From contig VZSE01008781.1 in the NCBI GenBank assembly GCA_013398275.1, positions 10,001-74,000 of the forward strand: DNA of 64,000 nt. Direction: 5' to 3'. Both the position numbers and the translations under genes were made by a program. This DNA is from Promerops cafer. Its lineage: Eukaryota; Chordata; Aves; Passeriformes; Nectariniidae. Of the stretch, positions 22,601 to 34,910 are shown in pieces; position 1 is the first letter of the stretch, and each line of letters begins with the position of its first letter. The notes under the pieces were generated by a model. That model did not search any database. It saw only the letters and a list, made by a program, of their open reading frames with translations, and was not told the DNA's origin.

Positions 22601-24664
22601 TCATCTTTGTAACTGGAGGACTGGAGCCTAATGAAAGAAATGAGGCATATTTTGAATTGCAACCCTGAGCAAATAATGAGGTGTAACATTAAGAAATCCT
22701 GAGCTGGAAATATATGGAGTCTCAGAGGACACACATTTTCTAACGTGGACTTTTTATGCATCAAGACAGTTCAATCACCAGACTAAGTGGGAAGATTTTT
22801 TTATTAGTGTTGGTCTTCACAGGGGGAACTGTGCAATACAGGTGAGGAATACTGCATGTTTTGAGCTTCCATATTTGCCAACATTCTGACATCAGACAGA
22901 GTAAATATTGTGGCTGCTCTTGTAGGGAGATGATGAGGAACAAACAGCCATTTTTAACTGCTCCAGCTTTCTTTTCAAATTTACTGTTTCATGTGTCATT
23001 TGTGACTTCCTCAGACTCTCCCAGTGAAGCACAAAAAAGATGTCTTTTTCCATTCTGTATCTAGGGTTATGGATATTTCTGGTTTTTGATGCTGTTTGAC
23101 CATGAGGTAAGGTGCAGAGAGCAAGGGAGATTTTTGTTGTAATTTCACAACAAAGTAAAAACAAAGTCTGGTGGCACCCAACTCTGTTACCTAGGGAGTC
23201 TTGTTCCTTATTTGATTATAGAAGAGGTTCAGGTTTCTGTTTATAGGTTTTTCATTTAGTGTCTCTCATTCCTTTCTATGAACCTGTACAAGGCTTGTAA
23301 CTCCTGCTTCTGAGCACCATTTTATCCCAGAGTGGTGGGGAACATATCAGTGGTGTTCCAAGGAAAAACTCTGAATTAGGATTTCATCACAGTACTGAGT
23401 AGAGGCTCTCTGTGCCTATACAGGTGCAGTGCAGATCTTGTAGACAGAGAAAACTTGGGTTTCCCAAGCACAGGGAAATCCAGCTGAGACAGAGGGATCT
23501 AAATCCTGCACAAGAGGGATTTATCCCCTCTCTTTCCATGCTCCCATCTACAGCCAAGGACGTGGCAGGGCTGTGCCTTACCCAGCACGTGCAGAGCCTT
23601 GAGGAGGTGCCAGTGCCAGCTCTGAATCGAGTGTTGCAGAGACCAGAAGTAACAGGTTCACATTAAAAGCTGAGCAGTGCAGACACACTGAGACAGTGGT
23701 ACCTCTACATCTGTCGTGTTGACATGAAGCTGTTTTTAGTAATGCTGAGCAGGAAGAGGATGGCTTTTTGGCCCCTAGCAGTGACTAAAATGTGAGCTAC
23801 TTTTGTCCTCTGGTCGTTTTAGCTAATTTTAGCACAGTAGAGGTTATATATATGTATAAACACACACACATATGTATATATACATATTCAAGCTAAAATT
23901 TTAAATCATTGAAAAACCACAAAGTCTTGAATTAGAAGAGAGGTCAGGGGAAAGTTCGTGAACCCCAGCTGGTGCAGCAAACACAAGCAGCAGCTGATTC
24001 ACCTCTCCCGAGTTCTGTCAGCGTGGTGTGGCCCAGCAGGACCTTCAGCATAACCACAATCACAGGCTTCTCTCAATGGAGCTTCATCTCACACATATCC
24101 TTGGTGTGTAGTGTCTAGGGCCAGGCACCCTAACCCTGGCAGAGATGGCATGTTTTACTCAAAAGAGTACTTTGCAATTTAAAATATTTTAAATTGTGGC
24201 TTATTAGCAGCAGTTCCTTCCTGAGTAGTGTGTAATGTAACTGCATTTGATGCCGTTACTATAGCACAGCTAGAAGCACATGGCTTGGCCTGGCCTGTAG
24301 GACGCCAAAGCAATTTTTTCATGGGGTAAATAAGGGAGCTATGATTTTCTACATCTGTGAGTACATAAATATTTCTTAAAGTTTGGCACAGATGACTTCT
24401 CACCAACTAGAAGATACACAACTCAGCATATTTATGATTCTATGATTTTTTTACCTAGAGATAGAAGCTAGCTGTGCTTTTCTTTTAATATGAATAATTC
24501 TGAGGTTATTTTTATCTTATGGAATTAAATAGACTATGGCCTTTTCATTTAATTTTTCTTTATTCTTCTTATTGCATGTTAAAAAAGAAGGGAAGTATTA
24601 TGGCAATTACCTTTTCTACAAAGGTAACAGACCATCCCTTTACAAGGGGCAGCATTACCAGCAT
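22601..24664. other. Noncoding stretch, no gene recognised
   Basis: Unique sequence with short overlapping open frames in both strands and a microsatellite listed separately. A TATGATTCTATGATT motif at 24432-24447 resembles the CR1 terminal repeat but has no convincing CR1 body before it. Confidence 0.55.
23844..23887. repeat. TA/CA compound microsatellite
   Basis: Alternating TA, a TG step, (CA)5 and TA again. ATATGTATA and TATACATAT on the two sides of the CA run can pair, so it can also form a cruciform. Likely length-polymorphic. Confidence 0.9.
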
Positions 24665-24780
24665 CACGGTAGATGTGTAAAAAGTGAGGCCCATGGAGCT
24701 GAAATTACTTTCCTAACTTTGCACAGTGCACTGCTGAAAAAGATGGGGCTGAACAAAATTCTGGATAGACCTAACCTTAT
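24665..24780 (-). mobile_element. Probable MIR-type SINE remnant, minus strand
   Basis: AAAAAGTGAGGCCCATGGAG, TTACTTTCCTAACTTTGCAC followed by AG, then GATGGGGCTGAAC and TTCTGGATAGACCTAAC. This keeps the order of the reverse-complement MIR: AACTGAGGCACAGAGAG, AAGTGACTTGCCCAAGGTCA, CACAG, GAGCTGGGATTCGAACCCAG. Identity is low, so this rests on motif order rather than any long match. Confidence 0.55.
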
Positions 24781-26576
24781 GCCAGGGACTGCCATTATTC
24801 CTTCACCAGAGAGATGCTGCTGTCATCCTTGCCTTGGGATGCCTCTGGTTTAGTGTTTTGTAAGATGTGCTAGTGGAGGAACAGTAACAAAACCAGAGCA
24901 GAGTCAGAGAACAGGCTGAGATTGGAGCATGTCTGAGGGAAATGTTGGTAATCTTGGTCAAGCTTGAGAACAGAAGTTTGAGCTGAATTCACAATTTCAA
25001 ATCCCATGTTAAATGGCTGCATTTGTTGCCAGCATGTATGTTGTAAATTTGTTTTTTTCTTCTGGAGACTTGCAGAACTCCTTTAACCTGGCCCTGGTAA
25101 GATTAATATGGTATCCTTTCAAATACCTTGAACAAAACAAATGCCAATTTTCTATTGCCTATTTTTAGGCTTCCAGCTGGGCCTAAGAATTGAAAAGTTA
25201 TTAAAGAAATCCAAGATCTGAGCAAATGTGCCTGTTATAAATTGTAATATAAACCACTTATAAGTATTGGTTTTATCATCCTAGAGTTATTTCTTAATTT
25301 AAATGTTTCATGTGCATATCTTGGAGATGGGGATGTATTTGGGTGAGGAACGCGATTATAAAAGTTATTTCTTTGTGTGCCAGACTGTGATTATTCCAGA
25401 TTGTAAAAAACAAAAGTATTACACATCTGTGAAATACCTGACAAACTTCTTTGACAAACCAGATGTTAGGCCATCTAATACTTATTTTAAAGATACAAAT
25501 ACAAATGAAAAAATACACGCAAACTTCTTCTGTTGCTATGATAATGTTATTGCTGTAATGTTAATTTGTTTTGTTTTTCATGTCTCCCACAGCAAGGGCA
25601 GTGTGAGTATTTGAGTCTGGTTCCCATTTATTTTGCTTGGAATGTGCAGGACTGTCTTGAATGTCTTCCATCATTATTTGGACGGTACATGTGCAATAGC
25701 TCTCTTAATGTAGGGCAGGGAGACATACTGTAGGTATATAGTGTAATTAACTGCAAAGCTATTTGGGAGCAGCTGTTCCCTATTGTTGTTGCTTAATGTT
25801 GTGCAGCACAACAAAGCCTTAAGGCAGCACTTGTTAGTATTTATGGAAACCCATTAGCCAGTCTGTGAATGAGCCTGCAAAAGAAGAGGAAATTCTGATA
25901 ATAATAAACAGGGGTTCTTGTTAGAGCAGGAGAACTGCAGCCATCCCTATCACTCAGTGCTGGTAATGGCTCTTGTCCCTTTGATTTGTACCACAGACCA
26001 GATCCAAACCCTTTCTCTGAATCAGCAATTGAATATTCAAATGAGTGAAGTCCTTTCTGAGGCAATGCTTTGCTCTTCCCATCCCACTGTATTTTTTTAA
26101 GGAAATCAGAAACCTTTGCTACTACAATCTAGTTTTGGTGCCAGGATGTACATAGGAAATACTATTTCCTGCCTGTGCTGGCAAGTTCAGTTATTAAACC
26201 ACTTCCTCCAAGAGCCAAACTTCTTTGAAGAAGAAATAAAGTTCAAAGTCTTTTTAAGAGACCATTTGTTCTTCTGATGTGCCTAACCTGAATGTTACAT
26301 TGTGTGCTATTTAAATAAAAAGGCCTTAATCTCTTGAATATGGACTGGCAGCTGTTCTAGGTCACCAGTTTGGGAGAAGCAGACGTGGGCTACAACTCCA
26401 TTTTTAGGAAGCTGCTGTCTGAAATTGAAGGATTTTATTGCACTGAGCAGCCACGGAGCCATGGAACAGCTTCTTGCAGGACAGCAGTGACTCTGGGCTG
26501 CTGGCAGAGACAAGGAGGCTTGTGCTGTCATGTGTGTTTATTTGGACATTAGATAGCTCAGAGTCCAAATGTAAGG
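24781..26576. other. Noncoding stretch, no gene recognised
   Basis: AT-rich unique sequence. Open frames up to 103 codons (25303-25614) lack any domain and are crossed by minus-strand frames. Confidence 0.6.
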
Positions 26577-26610
26577 CTCAGACTACGCCTCAGACTGTAC
26601 CTCAGACTAC
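26577..26610. repeat. 12-bp minisatellite, nearly three copies
   Basis: CTCAGACTACGC, CTCAGACTGTAC and CTCAGACTAC follow one another directly. The unit length is a multiple of three, so the overlapping short frame repeats a Pro-Gln-Thr-type motif, but nothing indicates that this is coding. Confidence 0.85.
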
Positions 26611-29600
26611 TTTATTCTTTCTATCAAAGTCAACTCAGTCTTACTGGAATTCCAGGTTTAGGCTTTAACTGACTGTGTCAGGATGAAAGGTACCCATCCT
26701 GTAAGGAGTAAAAATGATGCTGTGTGACTGGTGGTCAGTCAGACTCAAGGAGCAGAACTCGGACAGTAATCATCAACCAGTCTAAGGACAAAAAAATTAT
26801 TCAGAAGCAGTGATGTTTTCAGAAATCATTTACTGTCACTGCTTGTGCTCCAGCTCTTCCTTAAACAGTACAGAGACAATTAGCTGGGAAAAAAGCTTCC
26901 AGTAAAAAGTTCTTCACTCCAAATCTGATTTAAAAAATAAGGGAGGTTTGCCAAGTGTTGTAGGCATTTTCTAACCTTGGAGCATGTTAGCAGTAAGGTA
27001 CATTTGTGAGGAACAGCAGCAGTGAAATGTTTATTATTGTGTGCCTCCATCCTTTTTGTGAGTATTATTCTGTGAGGACGGGGCCGCTTTTCATCTGATC
27101 TGTGCTGCCAAGGCGGATGAGAGAGGTTTATGTGATGTCAGATCTGAAACCAAGGAACCTGTAGACAGGTTCTGAGCAGTGATGCCTCTGGCAACTGGTT
27201 TCAAGGCAGAGCTTATGTAGAGTGCCTGAGGTTTTAATAAGCATATAGATGTCTGAGCAGCACATAAAGAGCATGGGAGGTGACAGGCTGACCCAGTCAC
27301 TTTCATTAATTGGGATCAAGTTACCTTTTTACATCTGGGCACAACACTGTGCTGGAGATTTAGGAAGTGAACAATAAGTTGCCATTGTCTCTGTGCACTG
27401 GGTTCTTGGTAACTGGTAAACTGGGACATGGAAAGTAAGTTCACAGTAATAGGGGATGTTCATGGCTGAGAGAGCACCACACTGCATAAATCATGCCTGC
27501 AAAAGTGCAAGCATAAATCATTGAGATCTTTGTAACGTGGGCTTGTCAAAGGCTACTGCTCACATGTGAGCTCTACACACACTGAATCAAATACTCTGTC
27601 ATAGCTCTCGATGGGTTTTGTTTTATGCTGGTCAGAGTTAGGGCTAAGTCTTCTGGTGGCTTGATCAAATAATGAGTGAATGAGAAGTATATAGATGTCT
27701 ATAGAATTATCAACTCAATTGTAAGGATATTGAGTTCATTTTATTAGTATTTAAAAAAAAAAAAAAAAAAAGATGGAATAACAGAAAATCTGTCTCCTGG
27801 CTGCTTAATCCTGAGAAGTCAAATTAAAACTAAAAAGAATTATTTGTCTTTTTGGTGTCAGATAAAAATAGGAATATTTCCCTTGTTTCATTCCATGACT
27901 TAAGACCTGCAGCATAGGAAGGACTGACTAAATGTTCTTAAAAAGCATGCATCTTTCCTCAGTGTGGAAAATCTTCTTGCAGTGTTTTGACAAAAATTTC
28001 TAGGACTGAAGATGGGCTGACTGATTCAATAGAAATCCAGGTTTCTTTTAAACTCTAAAAAGTTTCCATTTTGAAAATATTAGTTATTTTACTGTAGTAC
28101 AAAATCAAATTGCAGATCTCTGCGAAGATATTTTGAGAAATGTTGTTTTCTGGGCAGATTTCTATAATATTCTTAATTATGTTTTTATTAAGTTTGAATT
28201 GATTTTAACCTACTTTTTATCTTTTTGACTCTTTGGGATATATTTTGGTCATTTTTGATGCTTTTGTGTAAGTGTAAAGCTAGAAGCCTAAATGAAAACA
28301 GAGTTTCTCCTCTGGTCTCAAACATGTGAGGAGTTGAGGGCTAAATAAAAGCATTCAGTGTTGTAAGAGTTGAAACAAAATTTTGACAATTGGAAACACT
28401 GGGTCTAGTACAGGTCTTCCATCTTAGTTACAGTGAGTGGAATCGATGATCACTGGCAGAACAGGACTTTTTCTTGTTAACATGAATTTGGTCATGCAAA
28501 GCTGAATCCAGGCAGGGCAACAGACTGAGGTCCAGGTGTGCATGAAATTTGCTTCTGGGGGTGATACAGCTCTTGGCAGAGGGGTCTGCAGAGTTTGGTC
28601 AATTCAACCTAAAACATATTAGCATTGTTTCTGTAAAATACATAGTGAGGTATCACTAATGAGTATATATGTATTAGACAGGTGTGTATGTTCTGCCATG
28701 CAGAATTGTGGGTCAGAGAGTGAGCAGCCCCACGTCAGCATGCTGTGTAGCATGAGGAAGAAATGTGCTTTCTACCCCATTTGTCCTTGGTAGCTGGTAC
28801 CTGCTGCCCTGCTGGGAGTATTCGGAGTATCGAATCCCCTGGCCCTGGGGCACTGAGAAGCCCTGGCTGCTGATCCTCTGCCTGGCAACTCAGTCCCTGT
28901 ACCGCAGTGTTCCCCAAGAATATTTGCTTCATCTGCTCTCAGCTGATTGGAAAAGCCTGTTCATTCCCTTGCAGTGGGAATTTGAATCTTGCCAGGTTGG
29001 TGAGTGCTGGCTGGTGGTGATCTAGCTGTTCATCAAGTCCAGCCTCATTCAGAATTCCTGGGTTAAGTATATCACTGCCACATTATCTGACTCCTGAACA
29101 ATATCTCAAACCTCCAGATCAGATACAACCAGCATCTTCCCATGAAATTCTTTTTTGAGATGATAGATCAGATTAAAAGCATGATTTTTTTTTTTATTTT
29201 AAGAGAGAGTTTGGGGGAAATTTTAATCTAGCATGCTTGTTTTCAGGCATTTCCTTCTAAAATGTTCATATCTACTCATTTTATTCAAGTTAATCCAATA
29301 TGGGTTAAAACTAATGAAATGCAGACTGTAACTGCTATATTTTAAAGTTCAATATAAGTATACTTACTTTTTGTTACTAGTTATTATTTTTTTATTGCTG
29401 CAGCTCTTGGAGGCTCTGCTTGGGAATGGGAGACTATTGTGCAAGTAGCAATGAACAGGCACAGAAAAAGCTGTCCTTGTCCCAATGACTTTCTGAAATT
29501 TGTACAACCCTGCATCTGAGCACAGATCTAAGTCTCTGTCCCCTGTCTCAGTATTGTACTTCACTGAAAGAAATTACCAACCCACGCTCCTTGGGAATCT

Positions 29601-31689
29601 CAGGCCTATTTCAAAATAAGAATGACTCTGTCATCTCTACTCTTCTGGATATACTTTTTAAAGGGAATAAATCTTGTACTTCAGCAACAGAATGAACTTC
29701 CTGTGAAAGATGGTTTCTTTTCTCACTTTTATTTTGTACTGATTGAACAAAGATGTTTCATGTTTAACTTCATCTAGTATTCACAACAACCCGCTGGCTG
29801 TTGGTCTGGTCAGCATCTTACCAAAACCTGTGGAAGGAATCTATAGGGGTGTAACAAGCCACTATTTTTAGTGCAGAGTATAGGGAAAGACTGCTGGATA
29901 CATGGATTTGACTGGGGATTCTAGTGCCACTTAATGGAACGAAAATGGTCAGTGGTTTTGGGTGCTCTCATTTCATCAGTCTGTGATCCTTTTTCCCAGA
30001 CCAGTTTCACTGCACTGGTCACAGAAAATAAATGACTTATAGACTATGTGAAATCTGTATATACACTATTATAGCTGCCACAGGAAAATGCCAGACAATT
30101 ACTTTGGGAGTTCCTAGAATAAAACATATCTTGAACTCATGGCTTGGGGGGATTATGGGGCTTTTGTCTGTTTTTTATCTAGATCCTGCATTAACTTTTT
30201 CCATCTGAAAGTGTACGACACTCATCTGTCTGACCAACGTAGTCTCAGGAAGGCAAATTTAAGAGCAGATTAAATCTAGTATAGAGTACCTTGTCTATTA
30301 TCTGTTGTCAACTTTTAGTTCTCTTGCTCAGTGTACTAAATATGTTCTGACTGCTTTTGTTCATATATACATAACAAAAGGTGTCTCACAGTACAGTCTT
30401 GTTATAAAGCAAAAAAAATGTTAAGAAGAAAACACGTTGAACATTAAAGTGACAATCCTATTCCAACTATCAGGGTCGTGATTTGCACCGTCTGTGCCAC
30501 GTTTTGTAGCAGAGGGAAATGAAGAGAAGCAGACAAGGGCTAGTACTTAAAATTACATGAGCAAAAAATGTAAATAGAAATCAACAGACTGGAGATTCTT
30601 TTCTTTCATTTGCATAGCCTAAAAAATATTACCTATCACTGGGAAGAAAGAAAAAGGCACAAACTTTTAAGCAGAGCTGTTTGCTGGAACATTACATATC
30701 TTCCTTTGGCAGGCATTGATCTATTTTTGACATATAAGCTATACAGAGTATTAGCTGTATATATTAGCTAGGAGAGTATGAGTTCTCGAAGGAACAGATG
30801 GTTATTCCCAGCCTGGACAGCACTTTTTAAGCATTAAGAAATCTATATAACTGTTCAAGTGAATTAGTTGGGGTTTGCTACTGCAGTTTTAAAGCACAGT
30901 GGAGGCTTAAACAGTCTCTACCACCAGCAGCCCCCCAAAAATAAGAAGTTTCCTTTCTTACACCCTCTTCATTTGCCATGCACTTTAAAAATGACAGTTG
31001 TTGTCCCTGTGAAGATTAGAAGATCCATGTTGGGTATGTCACATGCTTTGATGGTAGTATTGCCCCAGGCGTTTGTCATCCAGCCTACAGGGATAACAAT
31101 GTGTAATGGTGGTGCTTTTTCAGAACACTGTAAGTATACAGATATTATTAAATTTTACAATTACCACAGGGAATGAATCAAAGCCTCCAATAAGCAAATG
31201 AACTATATATTATTGCCCTGCCTTTATAATTTTTGTTCAGTTCCATCTGATTGCATTTCTGTTATCACTTAGTTGTTTCTCTGCGTGTAGTTTTATCTAA
31301 TTTCTCTTTATTTCAGTCACTTGCAGAGGAGATAAATGGATTACTTCAGACTAATTGCTACTTATTTAGAAACCATCAACCTTCTGTAAGAGTTTCAAAT
31401 CAGTGGTTTAAGCTAGCTTTTGCTATCTGTGGTATTTATCTTGAAGCCTTTTATCACTGAAGAGTCTGTTAATAAGTTGTTTTTATAAAGCCACTTTCAA
31501 TTTTCCTTTACCTGGTCTGCCAAAATTTTCAACAGATTATGATAGTTAAGTAGATAATGAGATATTTACTTCTTTTAGTATGTATATGGATTGAAATACC
31601 ACTGATAGGCCTGGCAGCTGCATGGATTTGATTGTAAAGTGTCTGACAGAGAGAGAACTAGAATAAAAATAAATATTTCATTATCTTGA
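26611..31689. other. Noncoding stretch, no gene recognised
   Basis: About 5 kb of AT-rich unique DNA with one A19 run. Short open frames only, the longest 102 codons at 30868-31176. At about 29020-29130 an ATCAAGTCCAGCCTCATTCA motif hints at a very old CR1 3' end in reverse, too weak to annotate. Confidence 0.6.
27753..27771. repeat. Poly(A) run, 19 bases
   Basis: An uninterrupted A19 tract. It has no recognisable retrotransposon body upstream on the plus strand, so it is treated as a simple homopolymer. Confidence 0.95.
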
Positions 31690-32060
31690 TTTCCCATCCT
31701 TATGTGATGGAGGAAGCAGCTGCATTATTTATCTAATTGAAGGAACGTTACAAGTATGTTTAATTAAATAAAGAGTACTTAGTAATACTGGGATTGTAAA
31801 CAAAGGATAAATGACAAAATGAGCTAACGTCAGCTAAGATGGTTTAATTTACAAGCATTGTACCCTTTCGTATAATTATTGCAGAATGTGTTTGTACATC
31901 GGAATCAATGTATCCAATCTATATTCAACAACATTTCAGTTTCTCATCCCGATTAGCAAGCTTTCTTCTTTTCCCAATGCAATTGGATAGCAGGTTCATG
32001 GAGGCTAATTCTCACATATCCATTTGCACAAATTTTCAGGGGGATTCATCTATTCTTCCT
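31690..32060. other. Possible conserved noncoding element
   Basis: Unique, repeat-free block with many TAAT and ATTA cores, TATTTATCTAATTGAAG, GTTTAATTAAATAAAG, TGCAATTGGATAGCAGG and AGGCTAATTCTCACATATCC. CpG sites persist in unremarkable composition (CTTTCGTATAATTATTGCAG). The texture is like deeply conserved enhancers. It needs alignment to confirm. Confidence 0.35.
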
Positions 32061-34489
32061 TCATTATGAAGGTAAAATCCAGCTTCCTATTGCTGATATA
32101 TATAAAATTTTTTAAGTTGTCATGGTTTTAAAACATACTCTAATCCCAAGGCAATGAAAGACTCTTGAGTGGGAAGTGGGATTTTCATAGGCTACCTGAA
32201 ATGAATCTTCAGCAACACAACGTGCCTAATTTAGTTTTCTTGCTCATTCTAATTGATGTCCGCAGCAATAGATCCAGCATGGTAACCTCAGATGAACACA
32301 GTCCCAGTAATTGTTGGTATCAGAGGAGAAAGCATAGCACAGAAGTTAAAAAATTTACAGGTCATTTGCTCTCTGAGGGAGTAGTTGACATTTCACTGTT
32401 AAAATATCATTTTCCAGGGATGCAAGCCTTTATTTATCGAAGGCTTCCATATAAGTGGACAGAACAGAAAGATTCTGCAGGATCTGGGATGTGAATTCAC
32501 ATGAAAAGCATATTCCTTGTGAAGAAGTCTTTATCTTTGCAACCAGCTACCTCAAAAGACTCAGTGAAAGCCCTAAGACATAATTAGATCATGGAGTTTG
32601 ATCCCTGCCAAATTCATAATTTAAGTCAACGCTTAAGTCACATCTCTAACAACAACAACAACATAAAGGAACTGCCATTAGTGCAAGGAAGTGATGCTTT
32701 CATGTGCTAATACCTTGATCACTCCAATTTTCAGTTAAAATCAGGACTCAAGAAGTCCCAACTAAATCCTCCATCTCAATGAATTCTCTCAGTGGTGGCT
32801 TTTCCTTAGCTGTATCCATTTCTTAAAGATTTTTTTTAAAATCCATTACTACATATTTTGCAGTCTATTAAGTGTTTTATGCTAAAGTAAAGTTTAGAAA
32901 AAGTGTATTTTGCCTAAGGTTAAGTAACTCTTTGTTCAGAACTTGCTTCAGTAGATCAAGCTTTCCAGCATATCCATTCTTCCTAGGCACTCCCCATCTT
33001 TTACAAATACAGCAAAATAAACATGAAGGAATATCATCAAGAAAAAGATATGCTGCTTGTGTAAGTAATTATGTCCCTTGTTAGTTCACTATAAAGTAAT
33101 TTTCTTTTTTTTTTCCCCCACTCTTTACATTTCTTAGTGTGCCCTGGAAGGTATTTTTACTTAATTTTGTTTAGAAATTTGAAAAGCAAGAGAAAGTGAG
33201 GGATGATTACAGACTTTATTTAAGGTTTTGATTTTGGTTTCTCTCTGTTCTTATATCAAAGATAAAATGGAAGTGGTGGTGTCATGTTCAGGTAATGAGA
33301 TTTTATATTAAAAAGAATAAATTAAGCTCATAAAGCCAATGGCAGGAGGGACATGAGGAACCATTTCTAGCTCACAAAAAGGACTTTATACATTAATGCA
33401 GTGAGCATCAAGAGTTATTAGGAGTTGAAATTCAAAGCTCAAAGGATGTCAAGTGCTTCAAAAGCAAAGGCTTATTTTGTATTGTTTATATTTAGAAGTG
33501 ATATGGAGCTCCCTTGAAATACTTTACCCATGATGTCAAAAATCAAAAGCATTAGGGGAAAAAGAAGAACTCGGGACATTTCCCTTGCAAACAAGAGTTT
33601 TGTCCGTGACACACCAGAGGATTCCTCCAAGGTACAGATTTGTACACAGCACTGCTTACCAAAAAAATACAAACATCCTCTCAGCTTAGCTGTGTGTTGT
33701 TGCTTGCCTTGAAAATTCTTAGTATAAAGAAAGGTTTTACTGTTATATTCACAACTTTTTTTTTTTTTTTAGTAAAACCACAAATCCTGGAGTATCAGTA
33801 TGTGGTCATTTTTTAAATAGATATTTTTTTGAAAAGCTGTGTGACATTTTTCTTTAATGGCTGATTTTTTTTTAATGTCAGCTACATTTTTAAAGCATGA
33901 GGCCTGGTTGTAACTAGCCTCGGCACTGCTACTGTACATCAGACTGTACTATTTGATCATTAATTTATCACAGTTCTAGCAGTTTGTTTGACAGGTGATA
34001 GTGCTTTCATCTAATGGCTACACAGCAAGTGTGTGGTGCACTAAAGAGTGGATGCCACTGACTAGAGTTAGAAATCAGCAGACAACAGCCACTTTGCAGA
34101 GCTTTATCGATTTACCAGAATCATTTAAAGATATGAAACAACTGGAATAATGAATGCCAATTCAGCTCACTGTAGGGTTTTTCTTATTTAGTTTGGAGTA
34201 TATTAATATAGTGTTGTTACTAGTAGTGTTTTTATTACAATTATTTGCAGTGATAAAAGAAGTGCAGAAATCAAGGTGCACGTTTGAATATTTGTACTAG
34301 AAATACAGTCTCTGTGTTCAGTGCAGCTTAGGAAATAGATGCTTGGCAGAAATATGAGACATAATGGAGTGTTGTAAATAGTTAACCTCTAAATAAAGCT
34401 CTCAAAATATACTTATCTGCTGAAAATGTTCTCTGAATTAGGTGTACAAATACGAATATTGCATGGATGGGAAAAGCAAAATAAGGCAC
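32061..34489. other. Noncoding stretch, no gene recognised
   Basis: AT-rich unique sequence with T-rich tracts near 33101-33117 and T15 at 33756-33770. A 109-codon open frame at 32165-32494 starts at TTG and has no domain. Confidence 0.6.
32648..32662. repeat. (AAC)5 microsatellite
   Basis: Five perfect AAC units. Confidence 0.95.
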
Positions 34490-34578
34490 CGTGGGATTCT
34501 TGGGGCTGTCCTGTGCAGGGCCAGGAGCTGGATCTGATGGTTCTTGTGGGACCCTTCCAAATCAGGATATTTTATGGT
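34490..34578 (+). mobile_element. CR1 LINE 3' terminus, plus strand
   Basis: TGGGATTCTTGGGGCTGTCC, TGTGCAGGGCCAGGAGCTGG, ATCTGATGGTTCTTGTGGGA and CCCTTCCAAATCAGGATATT form the well-known 3' UTR end of a bird CR1 subfamily, whose consensus ends CTTGTGGGTCCCTTCC, AACTCAGGATATTCTATG. Here the terminal ATTCTATG repeat is reduced to ATTTTATGG. Only about 90 bases remain, an extreme 5' truncation. This is the best sign that the window is avian. It lies directly upstream of the CpG-rich segment. Confidence 0.92.
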
Positions 34579-34910
34579 GGTCTCTTTACTTTTGTCCCCA
34601 AAGGGAAACGAACTGTATTTGACCCCTTAGGTGCTGTTCCCCGCTTTGCTCACGGCAGCGCGTGAGCCGCGCTCGGTGTGGGCGCCGCGGTGCTGCCGGA
34701 GGTGGATGTGCTGCAGCCATGCCTCAGGCAGGGCTCCTGGTGCCAGCAGGGCAGCAGGCCCATGGCACAGCTCATGCACCTGCTCCTGTGGGCACTGGGG
34801 CTGAAATGCGGCTGCAGAGCCGCTCTGCCGAGATGCTGGCAGCATCCGGGGCTGCAGCCAGACCGTAATGTGCATGGAAAGCTGCGCCCTCGGATCCTGC
34901 CCCACAGTGC
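34579..34910. promoter_or_regulatory. CpG-rich segment, possible small CpG island
   Basis: The 60 bases at 34641-34700 contain 11 CpG dinucleotides, including GCGCG and GCGCCGCGG, against near absence in most of the window. CpG sites continue at lower density to about 34910. Open frames run in several phases across it, as expected of GC-rich DNA. The longest is on the plus strand, 34678-35190, beginning at GTG, or 142 codons from the ATG at 34762. I recognise no domain in it. It could be a promoter of an unannotated noncoding transcript, an orphan CpG island, or a GC-rich repeat unknown to me. Confidence 0.4.

Noticed and set aside
22405..22764. 119-codon minus-strand open frame as a host gene
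   Set aside because: Its C-terminal part is the decayed CR1 coding end.
24432..24447. TATGATTCTATGATT, like the CR1 terminal repeat
   Set aside because: No convincing CR1 body precedes it on the plus strand, and the motif is short.
27753..27771. A19 run as the tail of a retrotransposed copy
   Set aside because: No transcript-like or LINE-like body and no target-site duplication visible around it.
29020..29130. ATCAAGTCCAGCC motif resembling a reverse CR1 3' end
   Set aside because: Only a dozen bases agree. The following sequence does not keep the CR1 order.
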